Shown here in pieces: positions 1 through 11,482 of a stretch of DNA of 64,000 nt (position 1 is its first letter; each line of letters opens with the position of its first letter). A model generated the notes under the pieces. That model was not told the DNA's origin and did no database searches. It saw only the letters and a list, made by a program, of their open reading frames with translations. The stretch covers positions 100,248-164,247 of the forward strand of contig JAGFNK010000062.1 in the NCBI GenBank assembly GCA_025769875.1, written 5' to 3'. The stretch is from Russula earlei (taxonomy: Eukaryota > Basidiomycota > Agaricomycetes > Russulales > Russulaceae). The translations under genes were made by a program, and so were the position numbers.

Positions 1-1034
1 CATTCTCACGCTCCATCGACGCCTTGGGCACATTGCCGCCAATTCTATCCACACTCTTGTCCACTCTAATGCAGTCACTGGACTGCAGTTAATAGATCCC
101 CATTCCAATTTCTTTTGCGAGACATGTGAGTACACCAAAGCAATGCACAAGCCAATCATGAAGGAGAGAAGCGCTCCTCATGCCGAGGCCTTCGGGGATG
201 AAATACACACAGACGTGTGGGGGCCAGCCTGCACGATCAGCCTTGGGGCATGCAAGTATCACATTACATTCACAGATGACTACTCATGATACACCAAAAT
301 TGCGCTCCTACGAATGAAGGACGAAGCCTTTGAGGCATACAGGACATATGCATTGTGGGTCAAGACCCAATACAACATTTCCATCAAGCAACTCCATTCG
401 GACCACAGAGGGGAGTACACCAGCAGCAAATTCTCGAATTTCCTCAAGGAGCAAGGTACAGAACGACGCCTTACCACACATGATACCCCTCAACACAATG
501 GAGTGGCCGAGTCACTCAACCACCAACACCTCAAACACGTACACACCATGTGGCACCACACACAACTCCCCAAGAATTTGTGGGGAGAAGCCATTCAATT
601 TGCTGTCTGGCTGAAGAACCGCACATCGACTTGAGTACTTGGTAATGTGACCCCTCATGAACGCCTCTGCGGGGACAAGCCTGACCTATCAGGGGTACTG
701 GAGTGGGGCCAATGCATCTGGGTGCACAACAAAACTGGATCAAAACTGGACGCACGCACAACCGAAGCACATTGGGTGGGCTATGATACTGACAGCACTC
801 ACACGCACAGAATCTACTGGCCAGAGCGCAAAACTATCTCCATAGAGTGGAACATAGTGTTTCTACCCATAGCCACCCACCACCCATCTACCAGCACCAA
901 CGTCATACCACTCACAACACCCTCTGACGCCAGCCAACATGCCAGCTGCAGTGCCGCACCCGGCGGCTGCAACTCCGCCTCCCACTGGGACTCCCACCCC
1001 GAGCATGCCAAGCTCACCCAACATTGTTAGCAGA
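1..1034 (+). pseudogene. Cop-1: Ty1/copia Pol, pre-integrase and integrase part
   Basis: This is a decayed copia polyprotein that enters from the left window edge in reading frame 2. HRRLGH and CETC (about 20-135) are the zinc-binding pre-integrase end. The integrase core follows, with the first acidic residue in HTDVWGP (about 202-225), the second in HSDHRGEY (394-414) and the glutamate in NGVAES (497-514). The element would insert a cDNA copy into the host genome. In-frame TGA codons at 287-289 and 632-634 stand where copia relatives usually have arginine, and the frame shifts between about 940 and 1030. Gag, protease and the 5' LTR lie outside the window. The family is certain; the element is inactive. 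Confidence 0.88.
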
Positions 1035-2963
1035 GGGATTTCGCCTCAAGCAGAGGATAACTTGGACATGGAAACAGACGAGCAACCTAAGACTGAGGAG
1101 AAGGAAAAAGAGGAATGGGTGACAAGACCACCCAGTGTTACTAACCAATTGCCAGCACCCCTTCGCCAGTCTCAACGAGTTCTGAAACCCTCAGATCACT
1201 ACAAGAGAATCGCCAGTGGCAAAGGCATGACAGACGGGAGGGGCCCCGACAGCAACAAAACCATGACACATTGCTCGCTTGCATGACACCCAAACTTCGC
1301 GGGGTGCATGCTTGATCTCACCACTGAATCTGCAGACCATGCATACCATGTAGAACTCAACAAAGTGGTCGCTGCCACAATTCAGGAGGAGGAAGGTGAC
1401 CTGAGAACACTCTCTGAGGCACAAGCAAGCGCTGACTGGCCTCTTTGGAAAGAGGCCATGGATGGCAAGATCGTGGCACTTGAAAATGCCAGAACATGGA
1501 ATGATGTCCCACACCCGAAGAACAAGAACATCATTGGATCCAAGTGGGTTTTTTGTATCAAATGCAAGGCCAACGGAAGTGTTGACAAATATAAGGCCTG
1601 ACTAGTCACACAAGGATTCACACAAGTGCATGGGGTTGATTACTTCGACACCTATTCCCCCGTCGCTAAACTTGCAAGCCTGCGCACGATCCTCGCACTC
1701 GCAGCTTGCCTTGATTGGGAAGTGGATTCTTTTGATTTCAACAGTGCCTATCTAAATGGTGAACTGGACGAGGACAAAGAAATCTACATGCTACCACCTC
1801 CAGGATACAAGGGTGGGAAGGGCGAGGGTACAGTACAGTAAAACGGCTGCACAAGTCATTATATGGGCTGAAACAGGTGGGACGGAAATGGTACGACACC
1901 CTTTCGCATGCTCTGGCCAAACTGGGTTTTCACGTCAGCAACGCAGACCCTGGAGTGTTCCATGCTCGCAAAGGCAACCACATCCTCATCCTCACCATAC
2001 ATGCCGACGACTGTGCTCTCACAGGCGATTCACCCGAGTTGATTACTGAATACAAAACAAAACTCAACAGCAAGTACTCACTCACTGATCTAGGGCCCAT
2101 CCATTGGCTCCTAGGCATCAAAGTGACACGCAACCAATCCGCGCGAACCATTTCCTTATCTCAAACGACATACATCAACAGCATCCTCTCACATTTTGCA
2201 CTTCAAGACGTGAAGCCATCTGACATGCCAATGATCCCAGGAGTGACATACTTCAGGGATAACTGCCCGTGCAGCCCAGCTGAACTCGCCCAGATGAGGA
2301 AAACACCATACAGAGAGGCCATTGGTAGCCTCATGTACACCTCCATCGCAACCCGCCCGGACATCACGTTCGCTATGGCGAATCTATCACAATACCTCGA
2401 GAATCTGGGCCATGTCCATTGGGAAGCCGTATATGCATATTCTGATACTTGGCTGGCACCAGGACATACAAGCTAACTTATGGTGGCGAACGTCATGATC
2501 TATTAGGGTACACTGATGCGGATGGCGCGAATCAAGAACATAGGCGTGCCATTTCCAGGCATGCCTTCCTCATTGATGGAGGGGCAGTATCCTGGAGCTC
2601 CCGGAAGCAGGAGCTTGTCACTCTTTCCACCACTGAGGCCAAATACATGGCCGCAACGCATGTGGCAAAGAGGCCATTTGGCTCCGAAGTCTCATAGGGG
2701 AACTATTCAAAGCACAAAGCAACCCCACAACACTCTATTGTGACAACCAGTCAGCGCTCAAGCTCACCATGAGCGACAGCTACCATGTGTGGACCAAGCA
2801 CATCAATATTTGTTATCACTTTGTTTGGCACTCTATCGCTGATAAAGTGCTAAAACTAGTCTACTGTCTGACAGATGACATGACCACGGACGTGTTGACC
2901 AAAGCCCTCCCCAAATGGAAGGTACTTTTTCATATCTCCTCTCTGGGATTGCGTCAAGCTTGA
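1035..2963 (+). pseudogene. Cop-1: reverse transcriptase and RNase H part
   Basis: Continuation of Cop-1 Pol. The copia RT signature runs from KWVFCIK (about 1543) through LVTQGFTQVHGVDYFDTYSPV (from 1602), FDFNSAYLNGELDE (about 1730) and SLYGLKQ (about 1855) to the catalytic block IHADDC (about 2000-2017). RNase H is recognised by GYTDADGA, WSSRKQ and STTEAKYMAA (about 2627-2656), then DMTTDVLTKALP near the end. Breaks include TGA at 1599-1601 in KYKA*LVTQG, where relatives have arginine, and frameshifts near 1840, 2450 and 2690. Several shifts and stops make expression of an active enzyme impossible. Confidence 0.88.
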
Positions 2964-2971
2964 GAGGGGAG

Positions 2972-3400
2972 TGGTGGATTTTGCTCCACCAAAGGCAAAA
3001 ACATGTGGAGCACCTTCGTGGTGCGATGCACTCTGCCTCCGGGTTCGGAAGGGCCTGGGACAAAATTTTTGGAGACCCCCCCTTTGTGGGGGGACTTTGT
3101 CTAATGTGTTTCAGGAATCTTAGCCTCGATACCATGACTGTTCCACCAGCTCCTGATCACTCATGCTAAAAGTCAAAAAGGCAAAAACTAATTTACTGTC
3201 TCAGATATGGATTGCAGCAAGAAAGTCCTAACTAATGGAGGACACCATGGAGCTCACCAAATGCAAGCTCGACACCGCAGCTAAAGGCCACAAAGGCAAT
3301 ACTATTTACTTGACCCTTGAAATTTTCCTTACTGTCTCATAAAACTTATGATCAAGTATTTGCAAATATTGTACATACAGAATGTACTTAAAAGGCTCGG
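2972..3400 (+). repeat. Probable start of Cop-1 3' LTR, then unassigned AT-rich DNA
   Basis: A purine tract (2962-2971) just after the RNase H stop is followed by TGGTGGATTTTGCTCCACC, as expected for a polypurine tract and an LTR start. The 5' LTR is outside the window, so the LTR end cannot be fixed. From about 3170 to 3400 I see no gene. Confidence 0.35.
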
Positions 3401-3938
3401 TGTTAGGATTCTCATGTTTCTTCGACTGTCACCTGTTCACCCATGCTTCTCTGATTCATCTGTGATTACTCATATGTCTGCTTATTCATCTGGCTTAGAG
3501 ATTGCTTACTGATCCTGATCAGTAATAGCTTACTCACGGCTTACTGATTCATGACAGATACTAGAAAAGAATGACTCACGCGTGAGTCATTCCTAACATT
3601 CTCGAATTGTGCTTTCCGTATTTGGATACTACTGGTGTTTAGCTATGTGCATCCCGAGTTTCGTACGAATTGAATCAGTAGTTATTGAGATATTGTATAA
3701 TTAGTCTGTAGTACCAAGAAGTCGAGCCTTACGCTCGACTTACTCTCTGACAACACATTCAGCTTGTCTAAACACTCTAAACAAATTATAGCACAACTCC
3801 AAGTGAAAGAGGCCCTTCTCTTCTCTTACATCCAATCTTCCTGAGATAATATCAAAGGATTCGAAGTCTAGTGCTTGAACTATATCAAGCAACTCTTTCA
3901 CTAAAAGAGTCTGTCATAAGATCTGTCAGATCTTAACA
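3401..3938 (+). repeat. Solo LTR, family A (Gyp-1 type), copy 1
   Basis: A 538-bp LTR that begins TGTTAGGATTCT and ends AGATCTTAACA, flanked by a perfect 5-bp duplication CTCGG (3396-3400 and 3939-3943). It is a solo LTR, left after recombination between the two LTRs of an element. It has a TATA-like box near 3695, a hairpin AAGTCGAG/CTCGACTT (3719-3741) at the expected transcription start, and a perfect 24-bp palindrome at 3569-3592 made of TGACTCA and TGAGTCA. Family A is the LTR of Gyp-1. Confidence 0.93.
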
Positions 3939-4091
3939 CTCGGAAAATGAGCCACAAAAAATTGAGAGAGAGAGAGAGACACAAGTCTCACGTCCTGCCA
4001 TCCCAAACACCTCTGTGTGTTTCCTTCAGCTCCCGCTTGCATGTACTGATTGTCATGCCCTCAGACCTTTGCCCTTTTTCTTCACTACCAA

Positions 4092-4211
4092 ATGGCTCCC
4101 ACCCAGCTGAGGAGAAATAAACTTCAGAATCACCCTGAAACCTGATGCCCCAAAATTCCTTGACTGTTGAACTTACCCTCTCCCACAGAATGAAAAACAA
4201 GAATTGTTGAG
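4092..4211 (+). repeat. Scrap of gypsy pol (Gyp-2-like) inside copia sequence
   Basis: About 120 bp closely match the stretch of Gyp-2 just before its RT domain (32207-32330), in the same plus orientation, while the surrounding copia sequence runs on the minus strand. The match starts near GGCTCCCACCCAGC and ends at GTTGAGAC, where copia integrase sequence resumes. No LTR is attached. Confidence 0.75.
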
Positions 4212-6414
4212 ACACATGTACCCAAGAAAAGTGCACACTAAGGACTTGGCAGCCAATTTGGTGCATTTCTTGTCTGGGATGTGGACAAATGCTTGGGAAC
4301 TGAATGCAAAGGTGGGAGATGTTGGGTTTATTCCTGCTCCAGGCCTCCTCAGGGGTGGAGTTGTTGAGGGTGTGCATGGGAGTGATGTGGTGCAGGGGGG
4401 CCACATACTCAAGGGTGGCATACCAGAATGATTCTGGTAGGTCAGCATCAGTCAGCATCACATGGACCTTGTCAAGGAGTGTTCAATTCATGTGCTCAGC
4501 CACACCATTATGCTGTGGGGTGTGGGGCATTGTGAGCTCCTGTTTGATTCTTTGCCCTCAAGGTACTTGGTGGTCTTGTTGCCTGTGTATTCGCCCCCTC
4601 CATCACTGCATAGGACCTTCACATGTTGGCTGGTTTCAAGTTCAGGTGTGGGCAATGAGATGACATGCAACATCACTTTTGTGGCACAATCCCTTAACAA
4701 ACACCTTCTGAGAGTGATCATCAATGAAAGTGATGACATACTAGAAACCTTGGTGTGAGTGAGTGGATATTTTGCCACAGATGTTGGAGAACATCCAGCC
4801 AAGGTCTGTGATGGCACACATGTTGGTCATCCTCTGGATTTTGTTGTGTGTTCGCTTGCCTTTGAGGCAGAGGCAGGGGGTAGATGGTGCAGTGCCAGTG
4901 ATTTCCATGCCCTTGACCATGCCCTTTCTGACCATGCATAGCATGGTATTGATGTTTAGGTGGCCTAGGTGGTGGTGCCAGGTCTTGATGTCGGCCTTAG
5001 AGGCCATACTGTGAGTGATGAGGACACACTCATCTGTGACTTGCATGTCCTTGCATTCAGCCAGAAAATCATCAATATGCATTATGTATGCTGTCTCTGG
5101 GATGGCTGTTTTGATGTCAATCATGTATAAGTTCCATTGAAGGTGCACATCACATGTGAGGTGCTCCTGCTGATTTAAGAGTTGGCAGCTGTTTCTGGTG
5201 AATTGAACATCAGCGCCACACTTCATGAGGTGAGCAACTGATAGGAGGTTGCTGTTGAGGTCAGGAATGAAGAGGACATCTTGGAGGATGGTGTTGTGCC
5301 ATGTTCCATTGGCATGCATGTGAACAGGGATGCGTCTGATGCCAGTGGTGTAGATGGTGCTGTCGTCTCTGAGCATGATGTGGGTAGGGGGTGTGAGGAC
5401 AGAAAATGATGAGAACCAGCTGCGGTTGCAGCTCATGGTGCACAATGCACCAGCATTGACTATCCAGTGATGCTGGGTGGATGAGTTGTGATGTGCTCAG
5501 AAAGTGAATGCTTCATTGTCACATGGTGAGGGGTCAGCAGTGATGGCACTGAATAGTTGTACTGTGCTTTCATTAGGGTCTGCGACTGTGATCTTTGTGG
5601 TTGTGGATGGCTTTGCACCTGCAGAGGTGGTTGATGCCCCCTTTGCCTCCTGCTCCTTCTTCAATTTTTGGCACTCCTTTACATTGTGACCACGGATGTT
5701 GCAGTGTGTACAAAAGTGTGTACAATGTTTCTTGGACTTTTCTCCTTGTTTATTCTTCTTATTTGCTTTCTTGGCTGCTTTGGTAAAGAAGGCAGTGGCA
5801 CCAATCCCCAACACATGCACACAGCATTGCTCCTCACTGAGGATTTGGGATGTGACAATGTCAGTCAAGATCTCATCGATTTTGATGGAGTATAAGATTG
5901 TCTTGAGGGTCAACATGGATTCAGGTAAGGCTAGTATGATGACATATGCAAGGAATTTGTTTTCAAGTGGGAAGCCAAGGTTTGCAAGGGTGTGAGAGGC
6001 ATGTATGAGTTTATTGAGCTGAGGGTCAAGTGGTTTGTCTTTGGAGAGCATGGTCCAAAGCAACTCCTCCATTAGGTGTGCCATGCGTTGTTCACCCTTC
6101 CCTTTGTGGCAGGCACATAACTTTTCCCAGCAACCTTTAGCATTATTGATTCTGGGGATGGTGCTTAGTGGCTCATCTGATATGGTGAGGGAGATTTGTG
6201 TGCATCCCTTGTGGTCTCAGTATGACCAGTTGTCAAAGGCAGTGGGATCTGCACTTTGGTCTGGCTTGGTATATGTGCCATCTACTACTGTCCAGAGTTC
6301 TTGGAGTTCAAGAACCATTCGGACATGGTGCTTCCAGAACATGAACTTGACCCCTTTGTTGCTGAGAAAAGGGACATCATAGTGTCATGCAGTGGCTTTT
6401 TGGCTCAATGTCAT
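4212..6414 (-). pseudogene. Cop-2: Ty1/copia Gag, protease and integrase relic
   Basis: Minus-strand copia relic. A gag of the UBN2 type begins near 6414 (MTLSQKATA, then a TGA) and contains the block around 5500-6080 with a zinc knuckle CTHCNIRGHNVKEC. The protease/pre-integrase part (about 4740-5445) shows DLNSNLLSVAHL and HHHLGHLNINTM. The integrase part shows DLGWMF and the second acidic block CSDGGGEYTG (about 4610). Sequence corresponding to the integrase C-terminal half stops at the gypsy scrap at 4211, and no RT is present on this strand. Several frameshifts and stops break it. LTRs for this element were not identified. It was probably truncated before the nearby LTR insertions. Confidence 0.82.
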
Positions 6415-6624
6415 GGCTCCTGAGGAGGAGGCATTTCCACCTTGCAGCAAGGACATGCTGGTGCCCTGTGCTATTATTATGTTGTGACATTTTGAAATTC
6501 TGTGTGTGTGTAGTTGTTGTGAACCAAGGCCAAGTCCTGGCCATGTGCCATCCTACTTTTTACTCAAGAAAGCTCCTTCCACTTTGTATCCTCTATTCAC
6601 CCTAATTTCCAATGAGTACTCCCT

Positions 6625-7191
6625 TGTTAGGATTCTTGTGTTCTCCGACTGTCACCTGTTTCGCTGACTCATCTGTGATTACTCATATGTCCGCTTATTG
6701 ATCTGGCTTAGTGATTGCTTACTGATTGCTTACTGATCCTGTCTGGCTTAGTGATTGCTTACTGATCCTGATCAGTAAGAGCTTACTCAGTGCTTATTGA
6801 TTCATGACAGATACTAGTAAAGAATGACTCACACATGAGTCATTTCTAACATTCTTGAATTGCGCTTTCTGTATTTGGATACTACTGGTTCTCAGCTATG
6901 TGCACCCCGAGTTTCATACGAATCGGATCAGCAGTTATCAAGATATTGTATAAATAGTCCACGGTACCAAGAAGTCAAGCCTTACGCTCGACTTACACTT
7001 TTAACAAGACAATCATCTTGTCTATCGATCTAAACAAATTTATAGTGCAGACTCTACCTGAAAGAGGCCCCTCTCTTTTCTACATCCAATCTTCCTGAGA
7101 TAATATCAAAGGATTTGAAGTCTAGTGCTTGAACTATATCGAGCAACTCTTTCACTAAAGAGTCGGTACTAAGATCTGTCGGATCTTAACA
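6625..7191 (+). repeat. Solo LTR, family A, copy 2
   Basis: A 567-bp TGTTAGGATTCT...GGATCTTAACA unit flanked by the perfect duplication TCCCT (6620-6624 and 7192-7196). It is inserted in LTR H-1. It contains a small internal tandem repeat of GATTGCTTACTGATCCTG-like sequence near 6713-6775, which explains its greater length. Confidence 0.93.
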
Positions 7192-7429
7192 TCCCTTCTG
7201 CAAGCATACATCACAAGGAATCCTTGTTCCCCAATCCCTGTGGTTTGCTAGAGCACCCTCTTTCCTGTCTGGGTAACCCACCATGTGCTAGCCACATGGC
7301 TGCTCAGCCACTTGGTACCAAAAACACTGGAAGGACTCCTAGACCTCCCAGAACAATCCATATGATGTCATAAAGTGCCACTGACATCATGGCTGACTGA
7401 GAAATTCCACTATGACATCATATGCTCAC

Positions 7430-9224
7430 TGTTACAAACCAAGGCCAGGTCCTGGCCATAGATTGTCCTATTTCACTCAAGAGAGACCTCTCTCACTTTG
7501 CATTGCCAACTTCCTTCCGTTTTCTGGGCTATCCCTCCTGCTGTCAAGACTCACTGTTGAACTATCCAGTTTAAGAGCGAGGGATAAGCTCGAAGACGAG
7601 TCCATAGACGTCCAAGACCGCGTGGGCAAGGAGTAGAGTCCAGAGTAGTAACAAATACCAGAGAGGCACTGTTACTGTGAGCATAGAGCAGTCACGCAGA
7701 GAAGAGGCCAGGATAGTCACAAGGGGACGGTCCTTAAAGGAGTATCCCAGGGATGGGGAGTGCCGTAAACAAATGGACAGTCTGAGGACTGTCCGCTACT
7801 TTATTGAGCACTTATATACTACAAGAGAACTGCTAAATAGAGAACAAGTCATAACCTTGTTATCAAGCACAATAGGGTGCCGAGTAAGAAGTCGGAGTGT
7901 GCTTACTGAGCATGCTCAGTCATGCTCAGTAAGCTGCTGAGTAAGAAGGCTTTCCTGATGAGTAAGAGTTTTCATTGTCCACGTGTTTGCTGTTCTAGTG
8001 CACGTGTGTGCACCTGATTCGTTTTCTGTTAGTTAGTTTAGGGCCGGTCATTTGAGGACTTGTAGTTTGGTTAGGGAATAGTGTTATCTTATAAGGCCCT
8101 TATATAGCTCTATTAGGGTCCTTAGAGTCGACCCTAATACTCCTATTAAGGTCCTTAGTATTGCCTTATAGTTCATTCTATAGTTATTAGAGTTGGTCTA
8201 ATAACACATTGTAGTGTCTTTGATACTAGGTTAGTACCCGTTGTAGAGCACCTAGAGTCGTCCTAAGGGGTCCCTAGAAGGGCCCTAATACTGTCCTTTA
8301 TTGTTAGAAGGGTTGCCAATAAGTGGGGCTTGCTGTATGTTGATTGTGCCGAGAATCGCTCACGCAACAATGCACACACGATATTGTGGACACCTCTACT
8401 CACCCCTTTTGCTCGTGTGAACAGGGTGACACCATAGAGGCTGGGTTTCCTCCTATAAGGAAGGGTCCTTCAAGGGCCCTCTCCGGAGACTGGTTCATGA
8501 CACCTGCAGTACAAGATATCGCTATTGCAAAGGCACTATAACACGACCAGGCACCCGTTTCCTAATCGGGTAATCATTGCGTGGCAGCCACATGGTCATC
8601 CAGCCACCAAGAACCCAAAACAGTGGCGCAACCTCTTAGAAACTGTTGCATAACTCATCTGATGTCATTGAGGCTCCAATGACATCATGGCTGACTGAGC
8701 GACTCCACAGTGACCTCATAAGCTCACTAAGCGCTCCACAGTGACATCATAACGATGTCATCGCTCCACAATGATCAGTAATGCGCTCAGTAAGCCTGAA
8801 ACTTGACACAAGCAAGTTTATGCCTCTGTAGTCCTATTGGATGGTACCAAAGAGTCTAGAATAGTCCCAGTTCTTTGAAATCGACCCTGTACACTGTATA
8901 TAAGCCCCAATGAAGCATGGCAGTTGTCAGACTGTCCATTTGTGATACTCTCATCTTCCTGGGTACTCCCCCACGACTGCTCAGTTTAAAGACTTCCCTT
9001 GCCTCCAAGGTACTCTTCTACGACCGCCTTGTCTAAAGCCCCCTTGTTGCACTGGCTTCTAACCTTTGCCTCTGCCTCCAGTCACACGTACCAGTCCCCA
9101 TCTTGTATATTCTAGTCATTTGGCTCGTCCTCTTGTTCAATGCCGCCTACGCTGCATACCGTCTGTTCTGACCCTTGCCCACCTGCTCCTGAGTCCTTAG
9201 TGATCAGCAGTATGTGTCTTGACA
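7430..9224 (+). repeat. Solo LTR H-2, carrying solo LTR G-1
   Basis: Begins TGTTACAAACCAAGGCC and ends GTGTCTTGACA, flanked by the perfect duplication CTCAC (7425-7429 and 9225-9229). Without the inserted G-1 it is about 829 bp. A TATA box (GTATATAAG, about 8896) precedes AGACTGTCC, a segment also found at the transcription-start region of family G, so families G and H are related. Its target was the older LTR H-1 of the same family. Confidence 0.88.
7542..8502 (-). repeat. Solo LTR, family G, copy 1 (reverse)
   Basis: 961 bp, TGTCAAGACTC...GGTTCATGACA on the plus strand, flanked by the perfect duplication CCTGC (7537-7541 and 8503-8507). The TATA box and start-site hairpin GGACAGTC/GACTGTCC (7775-7794) show that its transcription direction is the minus strand. 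It carries the palindrome ACTGAGCATGCTCAGT (7905-7920). Confidence 0.92.
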
Positions 9225-9728
9225 CTCACCAAGCACTCCACAAGTGATATCATGATGATGTCATTGCTCCACAGTCTCCATAATCATTCTGAATCACCCA
9301 TAGGTCTGACATAACAAGTTTATGCTCTTAGAATCTGATTGGAGCAGTCCAAAGAGTCTGAGTTATTTTCTGTAGTTTGTACTCAGACTTGTAACTAGTA
9401 TTTAAGCCCCAATGTAACATGGCAGTCATCAGACTGTCCATTTGTGATACTCTCATCCTCCTGGGTACTCCCCTGCAACTGCTCAGTTTAAAGACTTCCC
9501 TCATTCCAAGGTACTCTTCAATGACTGCCTTGTTTAAAGCCCCTTCACTGCACTGGCCTCCAACCTTCACCTCTGCCTCTTGCAACACGTACCAGTAGCC
9601 ATCTGGTACCTCCTCATCATTTGGCTCGTCCTCTTGTTCAATGCCACTTATGCTGTGTTATTTGGCTTGTTTAGAGATAATCAGGTCTCATAATCTGTTG
9701 AAAGCATCTCTGTAATAAGTGCTCAGTC

Positions 9729-10689
9729 TGTCAAGACTCACTGTTGAACTATCCAGTTCAAGAGCAAGGGGTAAGCTCGAAGACGAGTCGATAGATGTCC
9801 AAGATGGTGTGAGTGAGAAGTAGAGTCCAAAGCAGTATCAGATACCAAAGAGGTATAGTTACTGGTAGAGTTGAACAGGTACACAGGGAAGAGGCCAGAG
9901 TGGTCACAAGGGGACAGTCCTTAAAGGAGTATCCCAGGGGTAGAGAGTGCCATAAACAAATGGACAGTCTGAGGACTGTCTGCTACTTTATTGAGTGCTT
10001 ATATACTACAAGAGAACTGCTAAATAGGGAACAAGTCATAACCTTGTTATCAAGCACAATAGAGTGATGAGTAAGAAGTTGGAGTGCGCTTACTGAGCAT
10101 GCTCAGTCATGCTCAGTAAGCTGCTGAGTAAGAAGGCTTCTCTTGATGAGTAAGAGCCTTCACTGTCCACATGTTCACTGCTTCAGTACACGTGCGAGCA
10201 CCTGATTCATTTTCTGTTAGTTGGTTTAGGGCCGGTCATTTGAGGACTTGTAGTTTGGTTTAGGGAATAGTGTTATCTTATAAGGCCCTTATAGTTCTAT
10301 TAGGGTCCTTAGAGTCAACCCTAATACTTCTATTAAGGTCCTTAGTATTGCCTTATAGTTCATTCTATAGTTATTAGAGTTAGTCTAATAACACGTTGTA
10401 GGGTCTTTGATCCTAGGTTAGTGCCTATTTTAGAGCACCTAGAGTCATCCTAAAGGGTCCTTAGGAAGGCCCTAATACTGTCCTTTATTGCTAGAAGGGT
10501 TGCTATTAAGTGGGGCTTGCTGTATGTTGATTGTGCCGAGAATCGCTCACATGACAATGTGCGTGCAATATTGTGGACACCTCTACTCACCCCTTTTGCT
10601 CGTGTGAACAGGGTGACACCATAGAGGCTGGGTTTCCTCTCATAAGGAAGGGTCCTTCAAGGGCCCTCTCTGGAGAATGGTTCATGACA
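9729..10689 (-). repeat. Solo LTR, family G, copy 2 (reverse)
   Basis: 961 bp, the same length and ends as copy 1, flanked by the perfect duplication CAGTC (9724-9728 and 10690-10694). Copies 1 and 2 are nearly collinear throughout. Confidence 0.92.
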
Positions 10690-11482
10690 CAGTCTTATTG
10701 TAGAAGACTGAGGGATGGGAAAAAGAAACAAAATGAACCATATACATTTGCATGTTCATCATGTGCTATGTGAGTGCATGACTGACCTGTGACACCGAGG
10801 CTGCAACTCCAATAGAGCTTGCAAGTCTAGCTTGAGCTGCTTGAACTTGCCTGCCAGTGAGCTCATTGGGTGTGATAATTGGGGCAAAGCAAGGCATGGA
10901 TGCAATGAAGTTTGATATTAGTCTATCAAAAGTAAACATTACTGTATGGCTACAGCTTGTCTTTGCGATCTTTTATTTCAAGCTGGGCAACCATGGCCCT
11001 GTTGAGACAGTTGAGTCCAAGTGCACAGCCCATAGACACACTGGCACTCTTGGGCAAATTTGCCCTAATTTGCACCACATTCCGACCATCTTAGGAAGTT
11101 CAGCACATTAGCTGCAAATTAGCCAGGCTAATTTGCAGGTGCAATTTTCAAATGTCTATTTCCCACCACACTAACTGGTCTAATCCAGTCTGGTGTGTGG
11201 TTGCATGTAATTCTTGAAATATATGAACCAGTCTGGTTCACAGTTGCACCACAAGGTGGGCAAAAAACCAGACAGGACAGGTCTTTCAAACACTAGCCAA
11301 TAGTGAGGACCTATTTGGTACACAGAATTTCATCCTACACATCATGGAAAACATCTCTACAACAAGAAAATGCACTGAACCATGCTGCAAAAAGACTGTA
11401 CAAGCCCTTGTTTATCTTCCATAACCTTGGCTAACATTGGGCCAGTTTCCCGAAGGTCACATGGTGTGATAGTGGGGAGAGG
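10690..11482. other. Unassigned DNA with a palindrome cluster
   Basis: No convincing gene. A minus-strand stretch starting at ATG 10897 could read MPCFAPIITPNELTGRQ up to a GTCAGT donor-like site near 10795. It looks protein-like, but I cannot name it or extend it. From 11052 to 11138 there is a perfect palindrome GGGCAAATTTGCCC and a 27-bp perfect inverted repeat with 13-bp CTGCAAATTAGCC arms. At 11175-11250 shorter ACCAGT/ACTGGT inverted repeats resemble the hAT-like repeats on the right side of the window. Confidence 0.4.

Larger units (their letters stand above)
6515..9655 (+). repeat. Outer LTR H-1, interrupted by three other LTRs
   Basis: An LTR of family H begins TGTTGTGAACCAAGGCC at 6515. 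It is split by solo LTR A-2 (6625-7191), resumes at 7197, is split again by H-2 (7430-9224) and resumes at 9230. Its pieces align in order with H-2 (AACCAAGGCCA, CCACATGG, GACATCATGGCTGACTGAG, TATAAGCCCCAATG-type TATA region, GGCTCGTCCTCTTGTTCAATGCC). The similarity stops near 9655, so its 3' end is missing or diverged. GTAGT precedes the start; no matching duplication was found at the end. Confidence 0.75.
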
